The notes: generated from the letters alone by a model not told the origin. Counted from the stretch's first letter, positions 12,524-25,556 are shown. The stretch: DNA of 64,000 nucleotides from Brachynemurus nebulosus (GCA_035578155.1 JAPWDM010000012.1:13274501-13338500), one strand, 5' to 3'. A program made the numbers and translations.

Positions 12524-13228
12524 TGTACAATGCACCACAAAAGTGTGTTATAAATATTTTCTAAGTATAATATAAGAATATTTTTCAATTGTACCAGAGA
12601 CGAAAAGAAAAAATAGCCATCCTTATTATACCTTTATTATACCAATGCCAATACCATGCCAATATTATACCTTTTGCATGCACACATTATATTGCAAGAT
12701 ATTAGTAGACACAGCACACTATGTCTTGTAATACACGGCTTGTAAAGAAAGAATAGTAATGTACATACAACATGGCTAATATAACCATATTTACATTCAA
12801 ATCACATAGAAAATATTCAAATTACAACGCAATATCAATAAAACATTTTCTATAACAATAATAATAATAATAATAAGTAGGATTTCGTTCGCATTTCAAC
12901 TGTTATTTGGTTCGATTTTATACGTATAGATGGTAGCGGAGTGATTTAGTGCAATAGAGTAACATTTGTCATAATGAAAAATGCTTCAAAATTTTTTCGT
13001 CAAAAGTAAGGTGTTTGTAGTACTTTAAAAGGGAATACTCCTGTCGCAGTATCTGCATAATATGGCGAATTTCCAAATATTGGGCACTGGCGGATCTCAC
13101 CTAAAACCTGTATATCCATCTAAAATAGTGTATAACTCTCTAACAATGGATAAATTTTCAAAATCAGTGGTGACGCGTTTTTGAAAAGTTAGTTAATTTT
13201 TATTTTGAAAAATGAAACAGATATAACG
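12524..13228. other. no gene seen; small R1 3'-end fragment
   Basis: Positions 13033-13072 are an inverted R1 terminus (ATACTCCTGTCGCAG...GGCGAATTTCC). The rest holds an AAT run near 12860 and no recognisable element. Confidence 0.5.
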
Positions 13229-14239
13229 CTCCATTATTGCAATAGTCGGTTATCTGGGCAAAATTACGTTTTTGAGTTATCTACACCATTCGAAAGAGGA
13301 AAAGCGTATCTTTCAGATGCTGCAATCAGTGGAGCTCTAAGCTTAATATTTTTGCTAATATAATTGATATCCTTGTATGACAATTTTAATAAATTTAAAA
13401 TTTTAATTGTTGAAAGATTAAGATATGTCGATAATATATCCGTACTGTTGAAGCGTCAAATTCAATTTATTTTTACTACAATACTAGATTATTGTATTTT
13501 ATCCGAGTATTAGAGCAAAAAAATTTTGAAAATTTTACAGATTAGACAACATAACCGAATTTTAAAATTTTAACGTCTTCTAGTGATTTAGTTTCTGTAG
13601 GTTATTTAATTTTTTTAATAAATGTTTAAGTTTAAATGATTTTTTTATTACGTGATTTTGACATTAGTAACAATAAGAAATTCGTTATATCAAATTAAAC
13701 AAGATAAATATTGTAGAATTTTACTACGTTTTAACTATACTGCCCGAATGTCCAAGAAAAATCATAATAGGAGAATACCAGCTCTCAAACTTAATCTTTG
13801 CTGTCCTGTAAAATTTGTGAAATTCTCGTTATTAAGTTCTTTCTTTTTAGGTTATAATTAGTGAATAATTTGTGATAAGTTTGTTAATTTTTTTTTTTGG
13901 TATTTTTATGTTGAATAAAATGGTTTTATTTCAATTAATAATGGTTTTCATTTTTAAAATTGGGTTATTTTTACCATCGTAGTAATTTTATTCAAAATAT
14001 TTTTATGGAATAGTCAGTTATCTAGGAAAATTTGAAAATTTGGGCCGATAAAATAAAATAGTCCTTTTAATTTTTATAGCATTATTTAATATCGTGTTTA
14101 AAGAGTTTTCTGTCAAAATTGCATTTAAACTGGATTTCAAATAACTCTCAAAAGACGATAAATATATTCTAAAAAACTTTAAACTTGAATATCTCAAAAG
14201 TTAGTATTTCCCAGATAACCGACTATTGCAATAATGGAG
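13229..14239. mobile_element. 1.0-kb element with 30-bp inverted ends
   Basis: CTCCATTATTGCAATAGTCG at the left end is mirrored by CGACTATTGCAATAATGGAG at the right; the repeat extends about 30 bp through GGTTATCTGGG. No clear target duplication was found. The 69-codon frame at 13652-13861 is unlike any protein I know. The superfamily is unassigned. Confidence 0.7.
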
Positions 14240-14304
14240 AGATAAATATTGTTACTGTAATGACAAAAACGATGAAGAATTTAAGAAATTCAGACATTTT
14301 TTTA

Positions 14305-14892
14305 AATTTTTCTCAAAAAGGTAGTTCATTTAGAACAATGGTTTAAAGCAGGGGTGGCCAACCCAAATGATCTTGCGGGCCACTTTGGAAGTGAATCATA
14401 ACTCCGCGGGCCGCATGTAAATTATGTGTTCCCATAAATTATGTATTTTTTTTTTAGTACGTTAGTTTTCACTACCTTGGTCATTATAAAATAAATATAT
14501 TTTGTATAAGTGTGATGAATCTCGCGGGCCAAAAAAAGTTCAAGGCGGGCCAAATGCGGCCCGCGGGCCGCGGGTTGGCCACCCCTGGTTTAAAGTTTAT
14601 CATAAATGTAATTTTTTACGCTTTTCAATGGTGTAAGAAAACAAAAAAATTTTGAATTCGGGCCAATTTTGCAAAAAACCATTAAAAGTGGTGAAAAATG
14701 GCTTCTAGAAATCGGACGTGTCTGACTGACGAACTCGTCCAAGGGTTTGGAACTTTGGACCTTCTCACCAAATTTTGTAAAAATTTTAACAAAGGTCATG
14801 TTTGGCTTCTTCAGGCCTCAAAACAAATTTCTGTCATAGTCTCGGGCTAATGTCCTACTGTAAGACCCGTTGTACTAGCTGAATTTCCAGGT
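14305..14892 (-). mobile_element. R1, copy 4, diverged, split by a hAT MITE
   Basis: In inverse orientation, AACAATGGTTTAAAG, ACCAAATTTTGTAAAAATTT, CAAAACAAATTTCTGTCATA and AGCTGAATTTCC match R1 blocks in the expected order. It has no (TA)n. A 239-bp hAT MITE sits in the GTTTAAAG word. Confidence 0.7.
14349..14587. mobile_element. hAT-type MITE with 8-bp duplication GTTTAAAG
   Basis: The ends CAGGGGTGGCCAACCC and GGGTTGGCCACCCCTG are perfect inverts. GTTTAAAG occurs at 14341-14348 and again at 14588-14595. An 8-bp duplication with CAGGGG-type ends fits the hAT superfamily. The interior repeats GCGGGCC words near both ends. It is inserted in an R1 copy, so it is younger than that copy. Confidence 0.92.
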
Positions 14893-14904
14893 GATAATCT
14901 AGGT

Positions 14905-15066
14905 TATTTTTCCTGAAAAAAGTAAGTTTTTTGCCAAAATTGACACCATTAGAAATAACCAACATAAGAAAGGTTTTTGAGCAATTAGTCTGTGTAAACT
15001 GATTTCCAAGTTTCCAATTTCCAACAGAAATTCGCTATGTTATGCAGAATGCTGCGACAGGGCTAC
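14905..15066 (+). mobile_element. R1, copy 5, 3' fragment
   Basis: It runs from a TTATTTTTCCTGAAAAAAGT block to AAATTCGCTATGTTATGC and GCTGCGACAGGGCTA, with an internal deletion. Confidence 0.7.
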
Positions 15067-15623
15067 TTTTAATAATACTGCCATGTTTTGAATTGTATTC
15101 TGCAGGAGCCATTTTAACTTGAGAGCATATAAATTTTGACCGTGTTCACTTTAAATACTCTTTCTTGTATTTCGACAGTTGCATCTCTATTGAACACAAA
15201 ATTTTTGTACATATAACCTAACACCACATATTACTTCCTTATTTGCTCACAGTGCGGGGTGACGCGGTGGTGGTTGATGGTATACAGTTTACTATGGGGT
15301 TGTATGGTATTAAAATTGTAACAAACGAAATATTAGAAAAGAAATTTTAAACTGTTGCTACTGTTATTTTCATGTCCTGATACAACACCTCACCGGAAAT
15401 AACGAACGTTATTTCCATTTCTATATTATTGTATAATATACACATTATAACGTATACTATAAACATCTGATCCTTGAACTCTACATATATAGAAAATATT
15501 AAAAACTTTAATAGTAATTTAAAAATTTAATGGTTATACCTAGATGATGGTAGGAAGCAAAAATAGAAATTTAGCACAGAAATGGGTGAAAAATTGAAAT
15601 TATTTCAATGGAAGAATATCAAA
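15067..15623. other. no recognised feature
   Basis: AT-rich, with short frames only and no repeat pair found. Confidence 0.4.
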
Positions 15624-15625
15624 TA

Positions 15626-16178
15626 CAGCTGAACCTTTATTTATGCGGTCTGCATGCGAATAAAAAGCAAAAGAAAATAAGAAATTTAAACATTAATTAT
15701 AAAAATTTTCTTTGATAAAATAACTTATTGACAGTTTTTAAAAGCATTTAATCATCAGTACATTGCATAAGAATATAAGTTATTGCATCATTAAGGTCTT
15801 TTTTACAGATGTATTTTTCACAATTTTCATAATATTATAAAAATGAAATAAAATGTTCCCACGTGGAAATTAATGTTTTATCTTGTTTAGAAAAGCAACT
15901 TCTAAGGAAATCGTGAAATTTTGAGCGTTTTGGGTTATGTATTTTCGATTAAACTTTTTTTATACGGTCCTCATCTACCGTATAATTTTTTTTACAGTCT
16001 GAAGCTAACTATATTTTTTATAACCAAATAAAATGATTGGTGATTTTCTTTTTTTTACAATTTGGACCGAACTATACTTACTTTTTATAGCTATTTATAA
16101 AGCTTTTGAATATATTTTTTTTTTGTGCAATTTTTTTTTATGCGATCTCTATCCACCGTGTAAAAAAAGGTTCAACTG
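15626..16178 (+). mobile_element. Tigger-like MITE, copy 1 (553 bp)
   Basis: The ends CAGCTGAACCTTTATTTATG and GGTTCAACTG (inverse) are flanked by TA on both sides (15624-15625, 16179-16180). The subterminal words TATGCGGTC and ATCCACCG mirror each other. Copies are at 41608 and 62946. At 15787-15800, GCATCATTAAGGTC is the intact site that is interrupted by another element in the 41608 copy. No transposase. Confidence 0.82.
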
Positions 16179-16180
16179 TA

Positions 16181-16580
16181 TTTAACTTTTCAAAAATATG
16201 CGGTCTCACTGTTTAGTAGTTTTAAATTACATAATACATAAAACAGTGAATATTCACCTATCTGATATTTTAGAATCAATGCCGTGTAATCGGAGTTTTT
16301 GTGGTCATTATTTAGGTCAGGATCATTCCGATCCGTTAACAATTTCGAAAGATCCACCAAGAACAGAACAAGTTTTTTTTTTTTTTTTTGAAAATCAATT
16401 TTTGTTTTCGAGACTACATGTAATAAAGAACTACTTTAATGTTTTATTACATTAAAGTAGTGGAAAGATTGTGATCATTTTTTAAATATGAAAATATTTT
16501 TCCAAGCAATTTTGGTTTCGTGTCCGTCTGTCGGTCTGTGTGTACGAAGATCCCACCTAGTGGCATAAATTTTTAACTAT
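16181..16580. other. no gene recognised
   Basis: It contains a T16 run and a GTCCGTCTGTCGGTCTGTG stretch near 16520 like those in the Helitron-like ends at 50190 and 53600. The 85-codon frame at 16198-16455 is interrupted in character by poly-F and is not recognised. Confidence 0.35.
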
Positions 16581-16588
16581 GATGTGCT

Positions 16589-17531
16589 TAGGGCTTGGAA
16601 TACCAGTGTCTTTTTATAATACCGATATTTATTGGGTATTAAAATTTAAAATACCGGAATTCCGGTATTTCGGTATTTTTTCAGTATTGAATGAAAATGG
16701 TATAGAAAAAAGGAAAATATTAAAAAACACTCTTAATGAAAATCGTTTTTGTATAAGTAGGTAATATGTTTTACTGAAAATAATCGATAACAGTAATAAT
16801 AACAAGCTCCATCATTTTAAGATTTTAAAAATCCAACTAAAACTAAATACAAAATAGTAAAACAAAGTAAACGGAATAACAACACAAAATAATAAAATAT
16901 AAATTTCCTTTGATTCCACTGCACATTTAATTTAAAGAAATATACACATGAACTGCAAGGGCGAAAAATCACAGTTTAAATAGTCCAAAGACGTGCAATT
17001 CTAAAATAATTTTAAAAAAAATACATAGACATCAATTTTTAAATTTCTCCCTTTTATTTACACAGAGTAAGGAATTTTTAAATACCATTAGAATTAACAA
17101 TAATATTCAACAATAGTAAAATATTTTACCCAAACATAGGTAATTTTGTATTTTTTTCTACAGAAAAATACTTAAAAATATGTATTCCAGAATTGTAAAA
17201 ACTATGAATAAAAACATGGATGAATATAAGGTATTTGGTCATCTGGACATTTGGAAAACATTAAACAAAATTGAAGATATTGTAATAATTTATGATCCAT
17301 GCTTATACAGCTGCTATAAACAAAATACTCTATAATATCCATTCAATACCAATAGTAAATCTAATGTAAAAATATTTAAAATATCTACTAATTATATAAA
17401 GTATCTGATTTTGCTAATACCGAAACCGAAATACCGGTATTTGAAATTTTGATACCGGTTTTATAAAACGTATAAAAATGTCCGGTATTCCGGTTTTTCG
17501 GTAGTAACGAAATACCGGTATCCATGCTCTA
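16589..17531. mobile_element. hAT-type element with 8-bp duplication GATGTGCT
   Basis: The terminal words TAGGGCTTGGAATACC and GGTATCCATGCTCTA are imperfect inverts. GATGTGCT lies immediately outside each end (16581-16588 and 17532-17539). Subterminal ATACCGG/CCGGTAT words are iterated at both ends, as in many hAT elements. The interior is AT-rich and non-coding. Confidence 0.9.
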
Positions 17532-17539
17532 GATGTGCT

Positions 17540-18467
17540 TGCAAGCGGTCGAACAATATGTGCTTGCAAGTCGCTTCCAAGCGATGTTGTTAAGTCAGGA
17601 TTTTTTCGAGTTTGTTGCGGATCTTTTGTTCAAGAACAAAAGATTCTAGAGATTAGGTATCCTCCTTGACCTTTCAGTCTACAAAGCATTTTTTATTAAA
17701 ACGTAATTCTTTCTTTATTTATTTACACCAGTAAAATTAGAAGTCTTTAGGGTTCAATTTTCACGCATATGACTAAAACAAAATGCTTTCCATTGCTATT
17801 AAGATAAATTATTAAATTTTACCCTGCAGCAATAAACAATTTCGAAAAAAATAAATATATATTTCCATTATTAAAACATGATTATTTAATAATTTGTTAA
17901 AAAAAAAAAAAAAAACATTTTTGTTTTTCTTCTTTGATGATACTATAATTATAATTTAAATATAATTGGTATCGACAAATATTTCACAAAAAGAAAGTGA
18001 CTTATAAAGAATGTTTTGTAGTACAAATACTTACATATATTATATTCACGTGTAAAAAAACTAGTTTAAATTTTCAAAAGAGGGCCACCATCCATTAATT
18101 ATTTTAGTCCCGTCAATCACATCATATAATTACATATTATGTTGTGGTATTTACAATTTCTCACATAATAATCAACAAATGTCGTAGAGTATAAATGGAA
18201 AAGTTGAGTCGACGTACATTTAAAGGGTTATACTTACACATTAAATTATTTTCTTTGAAATTAACTAATTAACACTCACTTTTTAAAAATATGTTAGCTA
18301 CTTGTTACGACTAGGATGATTCATGTAAACACGTAAGTTGAAAATTTTTGGCCGGTGGTTTTCTGTCTATAATATTTAATAAAAAAAATTAAAAAAAAAA
18401 TTGAATTAAATACAATAACCATACTCAATACACAAAAATATTCTGTCAGTTTCATAAATTGTATCAG
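17540..18467. other. no gene recognised
   Basis: It contains A/T homopolymers (17900-17920) and GTGCTTGCAAG twice at 17534-17570. No element ends are paired here. Confidence 0.4.
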
Positions 18468-18715
18468 TGGTGTGGACAGGGGAGGGGGGTAAGCAACTCG
18501 GGGCTACTGTCTCAGCTGCAACCTTCTAGTGGGGCCTGAGTGTCGAATTCGACCAAAAATGGAAACAGATGCTGTATTAAGCCACGTAAAGCATTCTCGA
18601 ACTAATTGTAAGTCTTATCAAGAGAAAGCAAAAGTAATGACTAAAGTTTTATGGAAAAAATAAAACTTTTAAACCACCTTCACATTTTATTTGCTCTTAA
18701 CCTTTTTAGAATATC

Positions 18716-18978
18716 TCTACCGCAACATCTTGCATAACAGCGAATTTCCGGTTACAAAAATTACTTTTTCTCGACAACCCGCTTACATAGGATAATGGTT
18801 CAAAACGTATCTATTATTTTTTCGCTCTTTACCGTGATTTAAAAAAAAAATTAAATTTTTCATAAATTTTTCCAAAAAGCTCAATTTTTTTTTAGGTTTT
18901 GGGTATCGGACGTGTCTGGCTGAAGAGCACATCCAAAGGTTTGAAAACTTCTAACGTTTTCATCAAATTTCGTAAAAA
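18716..18978 (-). mobile_element. R1, copy 6, fragment
   Basis: The inverse order is CGCAACATCTTGCATAACAG, CGAATTTCCGGTTACAAAAA, a reduced AT block, then GGACGTGTCTGGCTGAAGAG. Diverged, without (TA)n. Confidence 0.7.
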
Positions 18979-19406
18979 TAGAATTCGAAAATTCGCTAAA
19001 AATACGAAATCTGGGTACTGTTACTTTGAGCTGCTAATTGCTGATATTTTTTTTCTACTCCTACTATTAAAAGTAACATTTTGCGCACGGCAAACTATAT
19101 GCAAAAATTAACAATTGCCCACACAATGCGGAAAAGAGCGTGCGAAATAATTTCCCACGGCTTAATATAATAAACAAGTTGGCTATGTGTTGATTTAATA
19201 TAATAATCTATATTAATAATTCTAAAAATATACATATATGTATGTTGATTATTTATTATTGTTTCCATAGTTTCAAAGTGTGCTTTGGCAAAAATTTGAA
19301 CATCTTAGCATTGACATTATAAATTTAAAAAATTTTTACTACTTATTTAAATTTTATTTTAATTATTTATGTTAAATTTTACGAGAAAAAATGTGCTCGT
19401 AAAAAA

Positions 19407-19540
19407 AGTATAGTGTAAAATACGTGGGAAAAGCTTATTTCTCACTCATATGAATTGTTGCACTCACCCTACGGGCTCGCGCAACAAACTCATATTCGTC
19501 AGAAATAAGCCTCTTTTCCCACTTATTGTACAATATACTA
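19407..19540. repeat. 134-bp hairpin H1
   Basis: The whole unit folds as one imperfect stem of about 60 bp. The ends are AGTATAGTGTAAAATA and the inverse of AGTATATTGTACAATA; the loop region is rich in CG (CACTCACCCTACGGGCTCGC). The last 20 bases match the end of hairpin H3 although the inner stem sequence differs. Confidence 0.8.
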
Positions 19541-19575
19541 TTTTAAATTTGTTCATATTTAGGATCTACGCCACT

Positions 19576-20357
19576 GAGTCATATCCACTTTAAAATTGGG
19601 ACCGCAAACGTGAACCTAATTCATCTAGTAGAAGAATTAATCAACTAATTTTAGTTAAAATAGACAAACTCAATTTTATTTTTTTAAACAAAATACTTTA
19701 TATATTTTGACATTATTAAATAGAACATCCTGAGCTCTATAAAATATCAGGTTTCAAACTATGTATAAGAAATTTAATTTCTTAAATTGACTGAGTGTGA
19801 CCTCTTAAGTTATTTCTGTAGTACGTTAATACTCTAATAAAACTAAACTATCGATATTAAATGAGAAATTAATTTAGTAGAGTGAATCTATAATTAAAAT
19901 TTTGTACCAAGATACACTATTTTACATGAATAGAAATTCTAATTTTAAACAATCATATCCTTTTATGGCCTTTATATACATATACTGGTACACGATACAA
20001 TTTCCGTAGGACAGAGCAATTAATTTAATTCCATTTCCAACATACATAAGTCAATCAAATTTTGATGAGAAACTTACAACAACAGAACTGACTTAATTGT
20101 TTTTGCATATCGGAGGAAATCTAATTTTGCAAATTATGTTAAATAAGTGCTAGTTTATTAACTTGTTAAATGGATATTTTATGTAAAATTTTAAAATAGT
20201 TACAGAGGAAATGGATAAATCTTATTAACACACTTGAATTTTGGTCAAATTTCCTTTCCAGTTTGTGATATCTATTTTCGAGTACTGAATTAATCTTAAA
20301 AAAAATGATTCCGTGTTAGTTAGAAATAACATTTAAGTGATTTTATAAAGTAGGTAG
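19576..20357. other. no gene recognised
   Basis: AT-rich, with no repeat pair or frame of note. Confidence 0.4.
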
Positions 20358-20359
20358 TA

Positions 20360-21354
20360 GGGGAGAGCGGGCTATACCGTACACTTAAGGGAGAGCTGTT
20401 ATTGATCAGCTAATATCGAGTATAAAGTTATAAGAAAATAAGCAATATATAATTTTGACCATTGGCTATTGATTTCACACAAAGAAATTTGAATTATTCC
20501 ACTGTTTACATATTTAAATTAAATTACAAAAAAAGTGCCTCTGTACGGAATAGCGCCGGGGGTCGGGGCTATTCCGTACGGTAGGAGGCGCTATACCGTA
20601 CCGTAAAAAAATCATCTTATTAAGGAAGTAAATAAGAGTAATGCAATAAATTATTGTACAAAACACATTTTATTACTTATTGCCGACTCAACTAACTAAG
20701 AAACATCATAACGTAACTTGTATTATCAGTGTATTTAGTTCAACTTACAAAAGTATAAAAAGTGTTAGGTTAACTTTTATCAAAAAAAGTGATAAAGTTT
20801 ATAGAACGAAAGTATTTTATTCAAAGTTTATACATTTAAACATAAATCACAAATAAAGTTATCTGCAGACTCGACAGCACTAAAACTATAATGTTTATGG
20901 TATTTCCTGCATCAACTACAATTTATTAATGTTGCCATATTAAACCATTTGGGGCTAAGTCGTACACTTCTGTACGGTTTAGCCCCATCCTGTACCTTGT
21001 TGGAGTTTCATAGCATAACCTCAAATTCCGTCGCCTAACTAGTCATCACTAGTGATCAAGAGAGAGCTTAAGAAAAGTAGTATCTTATGATCTTATAGCT
21101 ACTAGCTTATAAGTAAAGTTTGTCCACCCAACTCTTATTTGACAGTGCCCCAAAATTATAAGAGAAATAATAAAAGCAAGTTTTTTCACCGTCACATTGG
21201 CATTTATACGTACAGCGGAATGAACTCAATCCTGTGATTTTCCGCGGTCAAGCGCTAGGTTGCGACACCGATTGGACTTGTCTAGCTTGAAATCTAGACA
21301 CGAAAAATGGGTGTACGGTTTAGCCTCGCTGTACGGTATGGCCCCGCTCTCCCC
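20360..21354. mobile_element. TA-flanked element with iterated GTACGGTATAGCCCC motif
   Basis: The ends GGGGAGAGCGGGCTATACCG and the inverse are bounded by TA (20358-20359, 21355-21356). Variants of TACGGTATAGCCCC recur internally in both orientations near 20535-20605, 20955-20995 and 21310-21345. It shares with the 3342 and 30313 elements a TA duplication, a terminal GGG and repeated copies of its own subterminal word. No transposase was seen. Confidence 0.82.
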
Positions 21355-21605
21355 TATAATTTGTAATCTAATTTACGAAGATATCTGATTGTGTTTAAAA
21401 TTAAAAGACGAGTAAAATTTTGCAAACATGTTGCGACATTTTGAGGTTGGGAATAAAAACACCATATAAAAATTATCTTAAAAACATAATTCAGTGTATG
21501 ATAAGTTAAATAACGTTAAAATAAGGAAAAATGAAAATTTTACCTTGATGACATCACAAAGTATACTATTTTTTTTTGTATAGGCACAAAATGTATCATA
21601 TAAAT

Positions 21606-21683
21606 CAGGGCTTTTTAAACTTTTCTCATTTGCGACCCCAAATAGAAATATATAAGTATTTTGTAAGGATTTATTGATTAGGT

Positions 21684-21768
<85 letters not shown>

Positions 21769-21868
21769 CATACATATACATATACATATAAAAATTTTTT
21801 CGCTATGACTTCAAGATTTCGCTAGGCGATCCCAAATGGGGTCGCGACCCATAGTTGAAGAAGCCCTG
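21606..21868. mobile_element. hAT-type MITE, 8-bp duplication ATAT(A/G)AAT
   Basis: CAGGGCTTTTTAAACTTTTC and GAAGAAGCCCTG are inverted ends with GCGACCCC subterminal words. ATATAAAT (21598-21605) and ATATGAAT (21869-21876) are the duplications, one mismatch. A (TA)n tract fills the centre. Confidence 0.88.
21689..21764. repeat. (TA)n microsatellite in a hAT MITE
   Basis: About 76 bp of TA, followed by TACA-type repeats to 21790. Confidence 0.95.
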
Positions 21869-21876
21869 ATATGAAT

Positions 21877-23315
21877 CATAGAGAATTCAAATTTAGAAGG
21901 AATGATAGATTTTAAACATTACCCTTTCTGTTTTTCAAAAATTTCCTGCCCAAAAATAAGTGGTGAGCAAAAAAAAATCTTAACTGTTTTCCTGGGCCCT
22001 CTACCGAGAGCTACGGGCTCCCTCCTCAAGCCTGGGTTCCGAGGATGCAACCTCAGCTACCCCATCTTCTCGTCGAGTCAAGAATACGTCATATAAATCA
22101 TATAGAAATTTCGAGCGAACTATAGGTTTGCAACATTTTTTTTTTTTTTTGTTTTTTGATAATTTTTTTTTTTTTTTTTGGTTTTTGATAAAATTAAAAA
22201 TGTAAATCTAACAAAAAATTGAGTTTAAAAAAATTTTGAGAACCAACTATATTATTTTAAGGTTAGAAATGGAAAAATCGTGTCTGAATTTTTGTAAAAA
22301 CACAAGTCAGTGTAAGTTAGTAACTTTTATGATGTTAAATTTTATAAGAAAAATTAGAATTTCGCCATTTACCTCCGATGCCTTTCGTCAACAAGTATAC
22401 AAAATTTTTTATAGACATAAAATACGCGTAATATCAATAACAGAAAAGTACCACTTTCTTTGTCCTCCACCCACATCATATAAATAAAGTTTGTTCTGCT
22501 ATCAGTGCTATCTGAAAAACGGAAGTTAAATTCCATATGATTAAATAATAGAGAAGCGCGGAATTTGGAGGGAATAAGTTGTCATTTCAAATTAGAACTT
22601 CACACACGTGTAAATAATACCAAAAATAATTATTTTAGTAAAGAATCTAAAAAATAATTAACGTAACATTTTAAATCGACCTAAATTTTTTATTTTTATA
22701 ACGCAGTTTTTTCTAAAAAAATTTTTTCTTAATTCTAACGGCACCTAAATTGAACAATTAAGTACATCGTTCAAGTTGGTACTTAATTTGAATTGCATGT
22801 TTGTTTTGTCTTGAAACTTGACATTGTTTTACATCGAGTGATCGTCTTTCGTTATTCGTTCGTGTTTTTTTTCTATTCTGTTGTTTTTCATGACTTACAA
22901 TTACGTTTCAGTACACTTTACTTCACTTTCAATTTAACATAGCGTAAATGTAAACTGTATTCATGTAGGTAACACCATTTTGTATATAAATTTAGAAAAA
23001 TATTGCATGATTAATTTTTTACGTTTTTTCTAAAAAAATCACGAAAACGTTTTTTTTTCTCTTCACATCAATTGGTAAAGAAATCAAATTTGAAATGTAA
23101 TTTATTTTAAAAAACAAAAATTAAAATGTACATATTTTCTGAATTAATTAACAACTAATTAAATACAGATATGGTACACTTTGATTCAAAATGTTAGTGA
23201 CCGTTTAAGAGATTGAAAATGAAAATTAAATATATGTAGGTATTTATTACGGTTTATCATAAAAATAAAAAAAATGTATTTGAACTAAAAACTGTTAACA
23301 CTTATTTGAAAAATA
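21877..23315. other. no gene recognised
   Basis: It includes a GC-richer patch (21995-22075), T-runs at 22137-22180 and an inverted pair around GTACTTAATTTGAATT near 22745-22795. The 83-codon frame at 22236-22487 has no recognised domain. Confidence 0.4.
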
Positions 23316-23317
23316 TA

Positions 23318-23771
23318 CCATGTGAGTTTTTTGAGAGTTGCTATTTCTATTACTACCAAATTTTTATGATAGAAATGGTACGGGAAAAAGTTCTTTTCTT
23401 GGATGTAATGGAAATGTAACCAAGAAAAACACTATCGGTTGAAGTAGCCTCAAGTACATATGTATATTTTTACCGCCTAACTGATAAATTAAACAAAAAT
23501 TAAAAAATTAAACTTGGGTAAAAAAAATTTTTTTGCTCATTTATGTTGTTAATTAATGCATTAGATCAGTTTTATTGAAAAATTAATATATAGTCCCATT
23601 TAAAAATCTATAAGTTTGTATCATAGCTCGAAAACCATAAGAGCTATAAAGCTCCTGACTATAGCAATCGACTGCCTCCGTCGATATCTACAACTCTTAT
23701 TTGAACCATTTTTCGATTAAATCAACGGTTTGGCTGTTATAAAAATGGCAACTCTCGAAAAACTCACACAC
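23318..23771 (-). mobile_element. TA-flanked MITE with 40-bp ends, copy 1 (454 bp)
   Basis: The ends read TGTGAGTTTTTTGAGAGTTG and its inverse, about 40 bp each. TA lies outside both ends (23316-23317, 23772-23773). A full-length copy in opposite orientation is at 32286-32741, highly similar throughout. No coding capacity. Confidence 0.88.
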
Positions 23772-23773
23772 TA

Positions 23774-24994
23774 TATGTACAACGGAACTCTCAAGAAATG
23801 CAACAAAATGTTCTCTTCCCCTCCTGGAGGTCCTGGGACGGTCTGAAGAAAATATATTTTGACGTAACTTTTCATAAAAAAAAAAATTTTCAAGGCTAGT
23901 TTTATTATGAATCTGAATATTTGAATGAAATCAGTAATTATCCCAGGCTACTTACTTAATAAAATTATACCTAACTCAACAAAAATTATAAAATAAGTTT
24001 TATAAACTTGATTTAAATAATAAAAATACGTCTTAAATGTTATATTTTCTTAACAATAATGAACATTAACTTAATAAATTGCAATAAAATACTTCAATAA
24101 TGTATAGTAATGACAACATTCCGGCTAAAACCTGTTGTAATTATTACAATATGTAGGTAAATTACATGTACACATAACCAAACCAACTTGAAGTTACACG
24201 GACCGTCTCTGATGAGTACGTGATCCGAACATATACACATACTTAAGAAAGTAGTGCACGTCTGTACGCGATATGTGGCTCGCCCCCCTCACTTGATGTT
24301 TTATTGCACATCTTTCTGTATTGCATGTTTAATATTTCATAAACGGAGTTTAAAAAGTGAAAAATAGTAAAAGAAATCTTAATCTTTATGAGTCCAAAGA
24401 TGTAGAAATTACAGTGGTGAAGAAAACGGACGAACAAAATTTTGACTAGAGAACTCTAAAAAATGAGTGATTTAATGAAAAAAATCGACAAAGAATTTAT
24501 TTTTAAAAAATGTGTAGGAGGAGGGAAGAGGTGGGTGAATGAAACACTTTTCCGTTTGTTGAAAAATGTTTAGTTTTATAAGATTTTAAAAGATATCAAA
24601 TTTCGCTTGAATATTTTAAGTGAAACGTCTCGAATTGTTCTATTACAAGTGTAATTAGTAGGTATACTGTTTTTTTTCTGAAATGTAACACTATCGTTTT
24701 GTATACAATACAGATATAAATTGTATATATAACTTTCTCAACAAGTAACCGTACTTGGAGTTAAGTAGTTGCGTTAATTTAATACATTTCACTTTTCATT
24801 AAATTACTGCTATGAATAAGTTCGCATCAGATATGTGTGTTTTTATTTTTAAAATGAAAAAAAAATTAACATTAATAAACACATGCATAATATAGGCACA
24901 TATACACAAAATGGGAATTGTACCTCTTGGATTTCAAATTATATACACTAGCGACACGTTTTAATTTGGCTAAGCACAAAAAAAAATATTGTGA
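23774..24994. other. no gene recognised
   Basis: AT-rich apart from small GC-richer patches (23820-23845, 24280-24300). The word CTGATGAGTACGTGATCCGAA at 24206 recalls a hammerhead core but fails on close reading. Confidence 0.4.
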
Positions 24995-25556
24995 ATAAAA
25001 TGATAGAATGCTGAAAATGGCAACGAATTATATGTTTTTTTTCGAAGTAAGTTTTTCCATTTTTTACTAAAATAGGACATGTAAGTCCACTAGAAAAACG
25101 ATTTCTGTCGAATCAATCATATTTCTAAAAGAAATTGCGTCATACTTAGAGCAAAAATGAAATTTTCACACCCAAATTAGTCAAATTCAACTAATAACCT
25201 TAATTCGAATCATTTTAATAAAGTTTGACTTAAGAAAAAATATTTTTTAATCTGATGACGTCATTACGTTGATTAAAATTTTTCAGTACCTTAAAAATCG
25301 TAAATAAAATGATCGGATGATAAAATTGGAATTGAATTATAGGTTTTCGGAGTCGTTCTGTTCATTTTTACCAAAATTAGTCATGTAGGATCATTAAAAA
25401 AAGACCTCTGTCGAATCAGTAGTAATTCTAAGAGTAATTTCGACATTTTGATAGCAAAAATGTAAAGTTTACCCACAAATTACTGTAATTCAACAAATCA
25501 TTACTCTACAACGCATGTTTTGAGAAAAAAAAGTTACTTTTTTTAATTTGATGACG
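24995..25556. repeat. degenerate tandem duplication, unit about 310 bp
   Basis: Blocks at 24995-25260 and 25305-25556 align in order: AAAATGAT...GAATTATA, CTGTCGAATCA, GAAATTGCG/GTAATTTCG, AGCAAAAATG, and TTTTTTAATCTGATGACGT against TTTTTTAATTTGATGACGT. Divergence is substantial, so the duplication is old. Confidence 0.6.

Larger units (their letters stand above)
18468..19574. mobile_element. possible hAT-like element enclosing R1 and a hairpin
   Basis: CAGTGGTGTGGAC at 18468 and GATCTACGCCACTG ending near 19576 could be inverted hAT ends. The flanking 8-mers do not match well, so this remains tentative. Confidence 0.3.

Noticed and set aside
24200..24235. Hammerhead-like words CTGATGAG and CCGAAC
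   Set aside because: The conserved GAAA is GAAC, and the bases between do not pair as stem II.
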